The translations under genes were made by a program, and so were the position numbers. The notes under the pieces were generated by a model. That model was given only the letters and a program-made list of their open reading frames with translations, was not told the origin of the DNA and ran no database searches. Positions 16,233 to 25,293 of a stretch of DNA of 63,641 nucleotides are shown here, piece after piece. How positions within the stretch are numbered: position 1 is the first letter of the stretch; each line of letters starts with the position of its first letter. Source of the DNA: Kutzneria sp. (GTDB taxonomy: Bacteria > Actinomycetota > Actinomycetes > Mycobacteriales > Pseudonocardiaceae). The stretch is taken from contig JAFAZC010000022.1 in the NCBI GenBank assembly GCA_019239965.1, positions 1-63,641 on the forward strand, read 5' to 3'.

Positions 16233-17272
16233 ACCAGCACCCGCTCGGCTCGAGGTACCAACCAGCACTCGGCTCCCAGCGCCGGCTCGGCGTCCTCAGT
16301 GACAACACACCGCACCGTTGTGCCGGAAACCTCGAGCGAAACAAGCTGCTGACTGCCGAGGTTCTCCACTACGGCCACTACGCCACACAACGCTCCCGGC
16401 ACGGATGCCGTGTGCAACGTCAGGTACTCGGGCCGCAGTCCGAGCACGAAGGAAACACCGTTGGCCAATCCGGCGATGACACCGTTCGGGACGACGAGCC
16501 GCTGTCCACAGGTCTCCACCTGCCCGTCGACCACCATCGCCTCGAGCAGGTTCATCGGTGTGGACCCGATGAAGCTGGCGACAAAGATGTTACTGGGGCG
16601 TCGGAACACCTCGACCGGTGTGCCGATCTGTCGAATGTGACCCGATTCCATCACCGCGATCCGGTCGGCCATGGCCAGCGCCTCGGACTGGTCGTGAGTG
16701 ACGAACACCGTGGTGACCCCGAGTTGGCGTTGCAGTCGTTTGAGAAAAGACCTGGCCTCAAGCCGCATCCTGGCATCCAGGTTGGATAGTGGCTCATCGA
16801 ACAGGAATGCCTTGGGGTGGCATGCCATCGCTCTTGCCAGTGCCGCCCGTTGCTGCTGACCGCCGGACAACTGGCCCGGCCTCCGCGCGAGCAACTCCGC
16901 CAGCCCCAACTCCGCAGCGATCTGAGCGGCCTTGTCGTGCCGGCTTGACTTGGGAACACCGTTGACCCGCAGCGGATAGGCGATGTTGTCCGCCGTCGTC
17001 ATGTGCGGGAAGAGAGCATAGTCCTGAAACACCATGGCCACGTCGCGTCTGCCTGGAGGCAGTCGCGTCACGTCCGAGGTGCCGATCGTGATGGAACCCG
17101 AGGTCGGAGACTCGAGTCCGGCAAGGGTCCTCAGCAACGTCGTCTTGCCACAACCGGAAGGGCCGAGTAGCGCGAAGAACTCACCGTCGGTGATGGACAG
17201 ATCGAGGGCATCGAGCGCCCTGACTCCGCCGGGATAGACCTTGCCCAGCCCCGTTGTCGTGATGGCCGCCAT
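16181..17272 (-). CDS. carbohydrate ABC transporter ATP-binding protein (MalK/UgpC type)
   Basis: A 363-residue ATPase with Walker A GPSGCGKTT (residues 37-45), signature LSGGQQQRAALARAM, Walker B AFLFDEPLSNLD and switch VFVTHDQSEALAMADR. After the nucleotide-binding domain comes a C-terminal TOBE/regulatory region with FVLGLRPEYL, as in MalK, UgpC and PotA-type importers. Its ATG overlaps the TGA of the upstream permease by one base. Unlike many actinomycete sugar importers, which share one general ATPase (MsiK), this operon encodes its own. The 3' end overlaps the LysR gene. Confidence 0.9.
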   Translation of the reverse strand: MAAITTTGLGKVYPGGVRALDALDLSITDGEFFALLGPSGCGKTTLLRTLAGLESPTSGSITIGTSDVTRLPPGRRDVAMVFQDYALFPHMTTADNIAYPLRVNGVPKSSRHDKAAQIAAELGLAELLARRPGQLSGGQQQRAALARAMACHPKAFLFDEPLSNLDARMRLEARSFLKRLQRQLGVTTVFVTHDQSEALAMADRIAVMESGHIRQIGTPVEVFRRPSNIFVASFIGSTPMNLLEAMVVDGQVETCGQRLVVPNGVIAGLANGVSFVLGLRPEYLTLHTASVPGALCGVVAVVENLGSQQLVSLEVSGTTVRCVVTEDAEPALGAECWLVPRAERVLVYLDGELVEDAVLSDAR

Positions 17273-18108
17273 CAGCGTTTGATCCCTCCGTGGAAGCGGA
17301 AACCGTATCGAGTGCTGACGAACAGGAACATTCCCACGACAGGAATCGAGTACAGCAGTGAGAATGCGGAGATCAGGCCGAGGTCCGGCTGCCCACCCTC
17401 GGTATAGAAGGTGTACATGACGACGGAGGCCGGAGCCTTGTCAGGCGATCTCAGCAACAGAAACGGAATCAGGAAATTTCCCCACACGTTGGCGACGGCC
17501 CAGACCGTGACGGCGGCGAGACCCGGTCGTATCAGTGGAACCACCACGTGCCGGATGATCTGCAGCGGGCTCGCTCCGAACACCCGTGCGGACTCCTCGT
17601 AGGAACGAGGAGTGGTGTCCACGAAGTCCTTGAGGATGAAGATTGCCGCCGGCAGCAACCCTCCTGTCAGAACCAGGATCACCCCGAGTTGTGAGTCGAT
17701 CAGGTCAAGCTGGAAGGCAAGCAGGAAGATGGGTACCATCGCCGCGGTTCCGGTGACGATGGAGGACAGCAGTAGCAACGTGTAGAGCAAGGCGTCCCGC
17801 CCCGGGATCGACGCCCGGCTCAGCGCGTAGCTCGCCAATGCGGCCAACACCACCACAAGGAGTGCGGTACCTCCCGCGAGGACGATCGAGTTTCCGATCG
17901 AGGACAGCGCGTTCGGATTGTCCATCAGGGACCGGAAGTTCTCGACGGTGAACTCCGGGAACGAGGTGGCCATGGTTGGATGTGCGTTGAACGGCGCGAA
18001 GGCCAGCCACAGTACTGGCAGGGCGAAAAAGGCCAGTACCACGCTCAGGAACGCGTAGCGCCCGATTCGGCCGGTGACCTCCCAGGGGCTTATCACCGAG
18101 CTCGTCAT
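17272..18108 (-). CDS. carbohydrate ABC transporter permease (MalG type)
   Basis: A 278-residue permease with six predicted membrane segments, the first near residues 18-38. The EAA loop is EESARVFGASPLQIIRHVVVPLIRPG, the coupling helix for the ATPase. The start is ATG 18108, overlapping the TGA of the MalF-type gene (ATGA). The frame is open further upstream, but that portion is a shadow of the other permease. It pairs with 18105-19052. Confidence 0.9.
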   Translation of the reverse strand: MTSSVISPWEVTGRIGRYAFLSVVLAFFALPVLWLAFAPFNAHPTMATSFPEFTVENFRSLMDNPNALSSIGNSIVLAGGTALLVVVLAALASYALSRASIPGRDALLYTLLLLSSIVTGTAAMVPIFLLAFQLDLIDSQLGVILVLTGGLLPAAIFILKDFVDTTPRSYEESARVFGASPLQIIRHVVVPLIRPGLAAVTVWAVANVWGNFLIPFLLLRSPDKAPASVVMYTFYTEGGQPDLGLISAFSLLYSIPVVGMFLFVSTRYGFRFHGGIKR

Positions 18109-19052
18109 GCCGCACCGTCCTTTCGCCGGCCGAGCAGCCTCAAGTAGCCGAACGCGATGACCAGGTTGACCAGCAGCATGACAAACGAGATCGCCGCACC
18201 GAGACCAAGCTGGCCACCGGTGAGGGCGGTGACATACACGAAGACAGGCAGCGTCTCCGAACGGTGGTCGGGTCCACCCGCGGTGAGCAGGAACGGGGTG
18301 AAGTCGTTGAAGGTCCACAAACTGACCAGAAGGAGGTTGGTCAGCACATGACCGCGAATCTGCGGAAGGACGACATCCCACAACTGCCGCCACGGCGTCG
18401 CGCCGGTCAGTCGTGCCGTCTCCAGCTGTGACCGTGGTACGTTCGCCAGTGCGGCGCTGTACAGCATCTGGGAGAACGCGGTGCCACGCCAGATGTTGAA
18501 CACGATGATCGAGAGCATCGGATACCGCAGCAGCCAGCCGAAGCCGGGCGTGCCAAGCAGTGCGTTCAGCGTTCCGGAGTCGCGGTCGAGCAGTGCGATC
18601 CACAGGAAGGCGACCACCGAGTTCGGCAGAATCCAGGCAAGCAGCACCACGGCGTCGACAACCCTGCGCAGCACGCCTCGCCGGTCCCTCATGACCCAGG
18701 CGAGAGCAAGCCCAAGGCCAGCTTGACCGACTACGGCCGAGCCCACCACGTACTCGAGGGTGAGCAGCAGCGACCCGGCGAAGCCTCCACCGCTGAACAC
18801 ACTGAGAAGATTGTCCATCCCGACGATCCGCGGTTGTGCCGCCGCCGTCCCGGTGAGCTGGAAGTCCGTCGCACCGAGGTAAATGGTCCATAAGGCGGGA
18901 AGCACCAGGAAGACCCCGATGAGGACGAGGGCAGGAAGCACGAAAAGGCCCGCACGCCAACGGCCGAGACCGGCGGCGTCCTGATCGGCAGCCACCGCCC
19001 CGGTGTTACGGCCGCGAACCCGTGTCATGGTTGGGCCGGCGCCGGCGGTCAC
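18105..19052 (-). CDS. carbohydrate ABC transporter permease (MalF/UgpA type)
   Basis: A 315-residue permease with a cytoplasmic N-terminus, a first membrane segment at about residues 34-58 (GLFVLPALVLIGVFLVLPALW) and a conserved coupling loop LETARLTGATPWRQLWDVVLPQIRG. GTG 19052 overlaps the TGA of the binding-protein gene (GTGA), fixing both the start and the translational coupling. Operon order is binding protein, MalF-type, MalG-type, ATPase. Confidence 0.9.
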   Translation of the reverse strand: MTAGAGPTMTRVRGRNTGAVAADQDAAGLGRWRAGLFVLPALVLIGVFLVLPALWTIYLGATDFQLTGTAAAQPRIVGMDNLLSVFSGGGFAGSLLLTLEYVVGSAVVGQAGLGLALAWVMRDRRGVLRRVVDAVVLLAWILPNSVVAFLWIALLDRDSGTLNALLGTPGFGWLLRYPMLSIIVFNIWRGTAFSQMLYSAALANVPRSQLETARLTGATPWRQLWDVVLPQIRGHVLTNLLLVSLWTFNDFTPFLLTAGGPDHRSETLPVFVYVTALTGGQLGLGAAISFVMLLVNLVIAFGYLRLLGRRKDGAA

Positions 19053-20422
19053 GAGGCGATGTTGGCGGCACCGCCGACGATCTCCGCCAGCGTCGCCTGA
19101 TACGCCGTCGCCGCATCGTCCGGACTCCTGCCTGCGACCACCGCCGCGGTCGCTTCCTGCAGGGCCAACGACACCCGCGGATACACTGCGAGCGGCGGCC
19201 GGAACGAGGTGACGGCCAGCACCCTGTCGGCGACGAACTTCAACATCGGGTCGCCCCCAAGCACCTCGTCGTTGACGTCTGTCCTCGCGGTGATCTTCGG
19301 CGCCCCGTCGACGCCGGCCTTGACCGCATCCGCCGAGTTCATGAAGGCAAGCAGGTCAAACGCCTGGTCAGGGTACTTGGTGTTGCGGTTGATGATTCGC
19401 ACCGAGCCTCCGGAATAGCTGACGAAATCACTGCCGCGCAAGCCTTTACCGGGTGCCTGGGCCGGGATGAGTGCATAACCCACCGCAGTGTCCCGGTCGG
19501 CCATGGGAGCGGTGCCGCCCTTCGGATTGATCACCGAGCGCCAGAAGTAGTCGCTCTCGCCGAGAATGCCGATCTTTCCGTCGGCGAACTCCTGGAACGA
19601 CTTGTCTCGTCCTTTCGCCTCCTGCTGGAGCGCGGGTTCACCAAGGCCGCCTTGGTAGATGTCCCGATACAACCCGAGCGTGTCTTTCATTCCCGCGGTG
19701 GCGCCGGTCCACTTTCCACCCGCGTAGAGCGGTGCGCCGGCGCCGGCGAGAATGGGCAGCACTCCTTGGGTCGTTGTGGCCTCGCCCATGGCTGTGCCGG
19801 CGTCCAGCTGAATCGGCGTGACGCCGGGCAGTGTCTTGAGCTTGCGGCCAGCGTCCAAGATCTCCTGCCAGCTCTTGGGCTGCCAGTCGGTGCCGAGACC
19901 AGCCTTGGCGAACAGCGCCTTGTTGTAGTACAGCACGCGGCCGTCGATGCCGATCGGCACCGCGTACCGCTTGTCGTCAAAACGGACGAGATCCTGGGCG
20001 GCGGATGACATCTGCTTCCAGCCGTCCCAGTCCTCGGCCGCCTTCCCCGGCAGTTCCGAGAGCGGCTTGACGTACCCGGCCTGTGCGAACTCACCAATCC
20101 ATATGCTGTCGATGTCGATGACGTCGGCACCGGAGCGAGCCTTGAGATCAAGAGAGAGCTTGGTCTTGTACTGCTCGTCATCGACACCGCTGGGTTGGAA
20201 GACGACCTTCGCGGTGACTCCCTTGGCCTTCTCCGCCGCGACAAACCTGGGAATGACGTAGTCGGTCAGCCAGTTGGCCTCCGCGGCGTTCTTGCCGCCG
20301 GTGATCGCGTTCGCGGCGATGGTGAGCGTGACGTTCTTGGCATCCTTGCCGGCGGGACCGCCGCAGCCAACAAGGGACGCGCCAACGAAGGCGGTCAGGG
20401 CCATCGCCGTCGCAGTTCTCAC
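19049..20422 (-). CDS. carbohydrate ABC substrate-binding lipoprotein (family 1)
   Basis: A 457-residue solute-binding lipoprotein. From GTG 20422 (SD GGGAGG 6 nt upstream) the signal is short, with lipobox ASLVGC near residue 20. The mature protein is a two-lobe binding fold with IDIDSIWIGEFAQAGYVKPL near the N-lobe, RYAVPIGIDGRVLYYNKALFAKAG, the classic sugar-binding-protein hinge, and FDLLAFMNSADAVK near the C-end. The ligand is probably an oligosaccharide or polyol but is not recognisable. No dedicated glycosidase is adjacent. Confidence 0.9.
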   Translation of the reverse strand: MRTATAMALTAFVGASLVGCGGPAGKDAKNVTLTIAANAITGGKNAAEANWLTDYVIPRFVAAEKAKGVTAKVVFQPSGVDDEQYKTKLSLDLKARSGADVIDIDSIWIGEFAQAGYVKPLSELPGKAAEDWDGWKQMSSAAQDLVRFDDKRYAVPIGIDGRVLYYNKALFAKAGLGTDWQPKSWQEILDAGRKLKTLPGVTPIQLDAGTAMGEATTTQGVLPILAGAGAPLYAGGKWTGATAGMKDTLGLYRDIYQGGLGEPALQQEAKGRDKSFQEFADGKIGILGESDYFWRSVINPKGGTAPMADRDTAVGYALIPAQAPGKGLRGSDFVSYSGGSVRIINRNTKYPDQAFDLLAFMNSADAVKAGVDGAPKITARTDVNDEVLGGDPMLKFVADRVLAVTSFRPPLAVYPRVSLALQEATAAVVAGRSPDDAATAYQATLAEIVGGAANIAS

Positions 20423-20682
20423 TGTCGTCCTCCCTGTCAGCCGGACTGGCGGGGGAAGCATGTCACGGGTGGGAGCCGTGGTCATTGCGCCATCTGGCCG
20501 TCGACCTCGGATTTGTCCGAATAAACCGTTTTATGCATGTGAACAGTGGTCACGTCGGCAGTCCCATCGCCCCTTGCTCAGACCATGGAAACGCTGCTGA
20601 GCTGGTGTTATGCCGTGTGACCTCCGGCAAGCGCCGAGGTCCACCGGCTACCCCTGCGAATCTGGACCGAAAGAAGGTCGCC

Positions 20683-21411
20683 ATGGCCTTGCTCCGTAAC
20701 TCGCTCGCGGCCGCGGCAGCCGCGGCCATCGTGTCGGGAGTTCTCACCGCCGCCCCGGCGGCCGCGTCGGCCGACACGGCACATGCCCGTTCGCTTGGCC
20801 CTCAGCTGACCAGTAGCAACTGGGTCGGCTATGTCACCAACGGCGGCACGTACACCAGCGTCGAGGCATCCTGGGTACAGCCAACGATGAACTGCGGCTC
20901 CGGCGACGGAGACGCGGTGTTCTGGATAGGCCTCGACGGCTGGGGCAGTTCGACCGTCGAGCAGGACGGCACGCGTGGCCAATGCATCATTGGACGGGCC
21001 GTCTACTCGGCATGGTGGGAGACCTATCCGACCAACCCGATCACATCGTTCAGTGACACAGTGCGGCCAGGTGATCAGTTCTACTCCAAGATCGCCTATC
21101 AGGGCAACGGCGTGTACGACATGGTGCTGCAGAACAAGACCGAGGGGTGGACCGAGCACATCACCCCGAGTGGTGCGGCCGGTGCCTCCAACTCAAGCGC
21201 CGAAGTCGTCGCCGAAGCACCAAGCGCTGGCTCACGTGAACCGCTGGCCGATTTCGGCACCGTGCACTTCTCCGGCTCGATGGCCAACGGGAGCACTTTC
21301 GGCAATGCCAATGCGCAAAAGGTGGACATGGTACAGAACGGGACCGTTGACGCCACACCGACGGAACTCACCGGCGGCACTGATTTCGCCATCGACTGGC
21401 AGCACCTCTGA
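20683..21411 (+). CDS. secreted G1-family glutamic peptidase (eqolisin)
   Basis: A 242-residue secreted acid peptidase. The signal peptide covers residues 1-30 (alanine-rich core, AAASA). The mature enzyme starts SSNWVGYV and shows the eqolisin catalytic Gln66 in ASWVQPT and the Glu region SSAEVVAEAP (Glu174/Glu178), followed by LADFGTVHFSG. WIGLDGWGS and the family's beta-sandwich spacing are intact. AAGAAGG precedes ATG 20683. The G1 family is best known in fungi but occurs in actinomycetes. The gene is divergent to the sugar importer and convergent with the P450, 6 bp apart. Confidence 0.88.
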   Translation: MALLRNSLAAAAAAAIVSGVLTAAPAAASADTAHARSLGPQLTSSNWVGYVTNGGTYTSVEASWVQPTMNCGSGDGDAVFWIGLDGWGSSTVEQDGTRGQCIIGRAVYSAWWETYPTNPITSFSDTVRPGDQFYSKIAYQGNGVYDMVLQNKTEGWTEHITPSGAAGASNSSAEVVAEAPSAGSREPLADFGTVHFSGSMANGSTFGNANAQKVDMVQNGTVDATPTELTGGTDFAIDWQHL

Positions 21412-21417
21412 ACACGC

Positions 21418-22656
21418 TCACTCGGTCGCTGTCGGTCCGAGGATGACCGGCAGCGACTGATGGGCGTTGGAGATGAAGGACTGCATCGGCAGCAATTCAT
21501 CCTGTGACACGGCAAGAGCAAGCTGGGGAAAACGCCCGAACAAGGCGGGCAGCGCGATCCTGGCCTCCAGCCGGGCGAGCGGCGCGCCGAGGCAGTAGTG
21601 CACACCGTGACCGAACGCGAGATGGTTGCGCTGCCGCCGAGTGATGTCGAAGCGGTCGGCGTCCGACCCGTGGTGGTCGGGGTCACGGCCCGCCGCGGCG
21701 TAGCCGGCAAGGATCGCATCTCCCGCACGTATGAGCACGCCGTCGCTCTCAATGTCCTCGACGGCGTAGCGCAACGGCACGTTGGCTACCGGCGCCTGCC
21801 ACCGAAGTACCTCCTCGATCGCCTCGTTCCAGTCATGGCGTCCGGCGCGGAGGAGGTCGAGTTGCCCGGGGTGGGCGAGCAGGGCCGTGATCGCCTGGTC
21901 GAGAAGGTTCACGGTGCTCTCATGTCCGGCGCCGATCAGTAACAGCACCGTGTCGACCAGTTCGGTCTCGTTCAGTCTCGACCCGTCCTCGTCCCTGGCG
22001 GCGATGAGCGCGCTGGTCATGTCCTCGCCTGGCGCGGCCCGCTTCTCCGCTACGAAGTCGTGCACGATGAGGTACAGCTCCTGCTGGTTGGCTGCTGCCT
22101 GCTGCGGGGTCATCGAGGTGCGGAAGACTTCGTTGATGGCGGAACGCAGACTGGCACGTGACTTGTCGGGAATGCCGAGCAGCTGGCAGATCACCTCGAT
22201 CGGCAGCGGATAGGCGAACTCCGCCCGGAGGTCGACAGTCCCCTGCTCCTGCCTTGCCGCGAGGCCGTCGAGCAGATCACCGGTGATCTGTTCGATACGA
22301 GGTTCCAGCGCGGCCGTGTGCCGTGGCGTGAAGGCCGCGGCCACCAGTGACCGCAGCCGCCGGTGGTCCGAGCCGTACGCGGTGAACATGTTCCGCACCG
22401 AGACCCAGGTGCACAGCGGCCAGTCATCGGGAATTTCGCCGTTGATCAACAGTGGCCAGTGCTGGCGAGGATCCTTGGAGACACGCGGATCACTCAGCAG
22501 GCGCCTGAGGAGATCGTGGCTTGTCACCGCCCATGCAACCACCCCGCCAGGGAGTTCGACCAGGCTCGCCGGTCCGTTGCGGCGCAGATCGGCCGCCTCA
22601 GCGTGGATGTCCCGCGCGGTCGGATCGATGACATGGGCGCGGGGTCGGCGGTCCAT
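21418..22656 (-). CDS. cytochrome P450
   Basis: A 412-residue soluble bacterial P450. The haem-ligand motif [15 protein letters not shown] places the thiolate Cys at residue 355; the I-helix is [14 protein letters not shown], with the acid/alcohol pair Glu-Ser-Thr; the ExxR pair is in EEVLRW. Length and motifs match the CYP105/CYP107-like class of actinomycete biosynthetic or xenobiotic P450s. ATG 22656 with GGGAGA 6 nt upstream is chosen; the frame extends upstream through non-homologous sequence. It is divergent to a PLP aminotransferase, suggesting a joint pathway. No ferredoxin gene is adjacent. Confidence 0.92.
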   Translation of the reverse strand: MDRRPRAHVIDPTARDIHAEAADLRRNGPASLVELPGGVVAWAVTSHDLLRRLLSDPRVSKDPRQHWPLLINGEIPDDWPLCTWVSVRNMFTAYGSDHRRLRSLVAAAFTPRHTAALEPRIEQITGDLLDGLAARQEQGTVDLRAEFAYPLPIEVICQLLGIPDKSRASLRSAINEVFRTSMTPQQAAANQQELYLIVHDFVAEKRAAPGEDMTSALIAARDEDGSRLNETELVDTVLLLIGAGHESTVNLLDQAITALLAHPGQLDLLRAGRHDWNEAIEEVLRWQAPVANVPLRYAVEDIESDGVLIRAGDAILAGYAAAGRDPDHHGSDADRFDITRRQRNHLAFGHGVHYCLGAPLARLEARIALPALFGRFPQLALAVSQDELLPMQSFISNAHQSLPVILGPTATE

Positions 22657-22988
22657 TCGGTTCTCCCGTTGTCTCGGCAATGGAACGGTGGCACGTAGTG
22701 GGCACAAACGGCGGCGAAGCGAAGGGGCCGCATCGGCCGCCGAGAGGCTCCTCAGCGGCGACATACATCCCATGTTCGGTAGTCTATGAGCAATCTCTCG
22801 ATGGTATTCCGGCGGCCCAAGGATCGGTCCCCCCGTACGGGGAATGGTCACATCCGTTGCCAAGCGGTGGTTAACGGTCATCCATTACCAAACCGGTATT
22901 CGGCCCCCACACTTGCCGCTGGCGGCACCCATGACAAGCCCCGCCGTAACCGACAAGGCGATCCCTTGCCGCATGCGACAGGAGAGAC
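22657..22988. promoter_or_regulatory. divergent promoter region, P450/aminotransferase, with palindrome
   Basis: 332 bp without a gene. A perfect 12-bp palindrome CCCCGTACGGGG lies at 22831-22842, close to the middle. The stretch 22858-22900 is AT-richer and has inverted TGGT/ACCA pairs. These are plausible operator and promoter positions for both genes; none is proven. Confidence 0.4.
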
Positions 22989-24311
22989 GTGAGCACTCAA
23001 CAGGACTTCGCCGCACTGGTCTCCGACGACATCCTGCCGAGCAGGATGCCTGACGTTGGGCTCATTCGTGACTATCTGACTCAGGGTTGCCGATACGGGA
23101 ACCCGATTTGTCTGAGTTTCGGCGAAACCTGGAGTCAGGCACCGACTGAAATGCTCGCGCATCTTGATGGGCAGCCACGGCGGGCTCACGGATACCAACT
23201 GTCGATGTACGGCCTGCCCGCACTGCGCCGGGCGGTCCGGGATTACGTGATCGACAGCCAGCGCCTCGGCGGCGTCACGACACCTGGTCGGGACTACGAA
23301 ATCGGTGCCACCTGGACCGGGACCCGCGGGGCGATGTATGACTTCGGCCGATTCCTGCTCGACGAGGACGCCGTCGACGGCCGCACGCCTGTCGTGCTCA
23401 CAGCCGGCCCGAGCTGGGACTACGAGGGAGTGTTCGGATCACTTGGCTACCGGGTTAGCTACCACAATCTCCGGCCCGAGCGAAGGTTCCACCCGTCGGC
23501 CGAGGAATTCGGCGAGCTCGTCAGGAGAATTCGCGCGAGCGCGGACCAGCGGCTCGCGTTGGTGGTGGTCAACGCCCAGCACAATCCGACCGCGGTCAAC
23601 TGGGATCCGCGTTTTGTGGACACCTGCATAGAGACGGCTATCACCGACGGCGCGGGCCTGCTGCTCGACGACGCGTACTACGCCGTACACGATCCCGGCG
23701 TCGAACCAACCTCGGCGCTACGCCAATTACTTGTCCGACTCGACGACGCGCCGTCCACCTGGCGCCGTCGCTGGCTCGCCGTTCGGTCGCTTGGCAAGCA
23801 GTTCCACTGCAATGGCTGGGGAATCGGTGCGCTCACCGCCGATCCCACGGTGCTCGACACGCTGGTGAACCACTATCGTCTGCACAATTCACTGATGTAC
23901 GGGGGAATCTACCAACACGCGATGGCCAGATGGCTGTCCGATCCGGCTAGCGCCGAGTTCCTCATCCGGCAGTGCGCTGACTACGCAGCCAAGCGACGCC
24001 TCGTCGGCGACATGTTCCGGGCCGATCTCGGTTACCACGACGGCATTCACGCAGGACAGTGCAGCTCATACCTGATGTTCGAGCTTCCCCGGGCATATCA
24101 GGAACTTCACAACGGCTGCGAACAATTCCGGCATGACTGCTTCACCCGTACCGGTGTGCTGTTCGCACCCGCATGGCCATGGCCATATGCGCCAACGGCC
24201 ACCGCGCTGCCCTACATGAGGATGTACCTCGGCCCAGGGCCCGACCTGATCAGGCAGGCCATCGAACGTATGGCGAGTGCCGGCTTCCATTACCACATGG
24301 CCCGTGACTGA
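22989..24311 (+). CDS. PLP-dependent aminotransferase, class I/II
   Basis: A 440-residue fold-type I PLP enzyme. The Schiff-base Lys is residue 270 in VRSLGKQFHCNGWGIG; NAQHNPTAVNW is the Asn-Pro-rich segment contacting the cofactor, and LLLDDAYYAVHD (Asp227/Tyr230) binds the pyridine nitrogen and phenolate. The N-terminal YGLPALRRAVRDYV is typical of class I/II. GTG 22989 follows AGGAGAG. The C-terminal substrate-binding region is not clearly that of any named transaminase, so it may instead act as a lyase or C-S/C-C bond-forming enzyme. It is divergent from the P450. Confidence 0.85.
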   Translation: MSTQQDFAALVSDDILPSRMPDVGLIRDYLTQGCRYGNPICLSFGETWSQAPTEMLAHLDGQPRRAHGYQLSMYGLPALRRAVRDYVIDSQRLGGVTTPGRDYEIGATWTGTRGAMYDFGRFLLDEDAVDGRTPVVLTAGPSWDYEGVFGSLGYRVSYHNLRPERRFHPSAEEFGELVRRIRASADQRLALVVVNAQHNPTAVNWDPRFVDTCIETAITDGAGLLLDDAYYAVHDPGVEPTSALRQLLVRLDDAPSTWRRRWLAVRSLGKQFHCNGWGIGALTADPTVLDTLVNHYRLHNSLMYGGIYQHAMARWLSDPASAEFLIRQCADYAAKRRLVGDMFRADLGYHDGIHAGQCSSYLMFELPRAYQELHNGCEQFRHDCFTRTGVLFAPAWPWPYAPTATALPYMRMYLGPGPDLIRQAIERMASAGFHYHMARD

Positions 24312-24312
24312 C

Positions 24313-24331
24313 TGACCCGATCTCGGGGTCA
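24313..24331. terminator. short stem-loop between convergent genes
   Basis: TGACCC (24313-24318) pairs with GGGTCA (24326-24331) around a 7-nt loop, directly after the aminotransferase stop. It could serve both convergent genes. Confidence 0.45.
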
Positions 24332-24339
24332 CCTGATGC

Positions 24340-25242
24340 TCAGTCACCAACCCGATCGCGCATCAACTGGTCGACCTTGCCCGAAAGGGTCTGCACCTGT
24401 TTGATCAACGTGTCGATGTTGGCGGCCACGGCGTCCCGCTGCGCCTGCTCGTTGAGGAACTGGTCACCAGCGGGCGACTGTCCCGCGACTCCCTCGCTCA
24501 TGCTCAGGATACGTTCGAAGATCCGGTCTTGCTTCCACTGTTCCAGTGCCATCAGGAACCCTCCCTGGGATATGGCGTCCGGGTCGATGTATATCTCGTC
24601 CAGGTCAACGTCTATCGGCTCGCTGCTTCCCATGTCCGGACGGAGCTGAAACTTGCCGTAGTTGTTGCACTGGTAGAACTGGATGCCGTCTCGGACGGTG
24701 TCCTTGGCCCCACACAGCCACAGCCACGGGGCGTGACCACCATCCTGTGCGGCGTAGATGAAGTCGCTGAACCCGTACGCACCGGTGCGCTGGCGGCCGA
24801 GCACGGACGCGGCACCGTCAAGGTAGGCCATCGCCGTTGACGTCGAGACCCCGAGTTCGTTCAGGTGCTTGTCGGCCGACATGAAGATCGGCAGGGTGTC
24901 CGGGTAGCCGATGCCATTGGCGTCGTTCACCGCGCGAAGTGCGTGCTCCCTGCCCGACTGCCACCCGCCGACGACGTCGTCGACATCCCACTCGTAGATG
25001 AGCAGCACCACTCGGCCGGCGTCGACGTGCCGTTGGTAAGCACCTGGGTAGTGGCTTATGTAGTGCCCATTGTCGGGATATCCGATGTATCGGAACAGCA
25101 CCCGGAGGTCCCGTCCGCTCTCGGCGCTGTACGCGTCAAGTTGGCCCGGAGAGAACTCGCCTCCCGAGTAGTCAATGCCGTATGCGTGCGGAGTCGGCAC
25201 GGTGCACCTCGCAGCGGATGTCGCGATTGGTGCGTCCACCAT
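24340..25242 (-). CDS. DUF1906 (Rv2525c-like glycoside-hydrolase-like) protein
   Basis: A 300-residue protein whose first about 220 residues form the DUF1906 domain, a TIM-barrel related to GH25 (YGIDYSGGEFSP at the start, FRYIGYPDNGHY, VLLIYEWDVDDV, LPIFMSADKHLN, IQFYQCNNYGKF). The C-terminal 70 residues are predicted helical and possibly coiled-coil (LSGKVDQLMRDRVGD). The mycobacterial relative is a cell-wall-associated Tat substrate; here no signal peptide is visible from ATG 25242, so export is uncertain. Its ATG has only a weak SD. The GT87 gene upstream lies in the same direction, 43 bp away. The catalytic reaction is unknown. Confidence 0.8.
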   Translation of the reverse strand: MVDAPIATSAARCTVPTPHAYGIDYSGGEFSPGQLDAYSAESGRDLRVLFRYIGYPDNGHYISHYPGAYQRHVDAGRVVLLIYEWDVDDVVGGWQSGREHALRAVNDANGIGYPDTLPIFMSADKHLNELGVSTSTAMAYLDGAASVLGRQRTGAYGFSDFIYAAQDGGHAPWLWLCGAKDTVRDGIQFYQCNNYGKFQLRPDMGSSEPIDVDLDEIYIDPDAISQGGFLMALEQWKQDRIFERILSMSEGVAGQSPAGDQFLNEQAQRDAVAANIDTLIKQVQTLSGKVDQLMRDRVGD

Positions 25243-25277
25243 GGCCGCCCCGCGTCACCCTGGCGTCACCGCCAATT

Positions 25278-25293
25278 TCACCTAGTCAGGTGA
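25278..25293. terminator. small hairpin at GT87 stop codon
   Basis: TCACCT (25278-25283), a 4-nt loop, then AGGTGA (25288-25293). It overlaps the GT87 stop and precedes the DUF1906 start by about 35 nt, so it could attenuate readthrough. It is weak. Confidence 0.3.

Noticed and set aside
18109-18960. Long N-terminal extension of the MalG-type permease frame
   Set aside because: The extension lies within the MalF-type gene and is low-complexity; the ATGA overlap at 18108 gives the real start.
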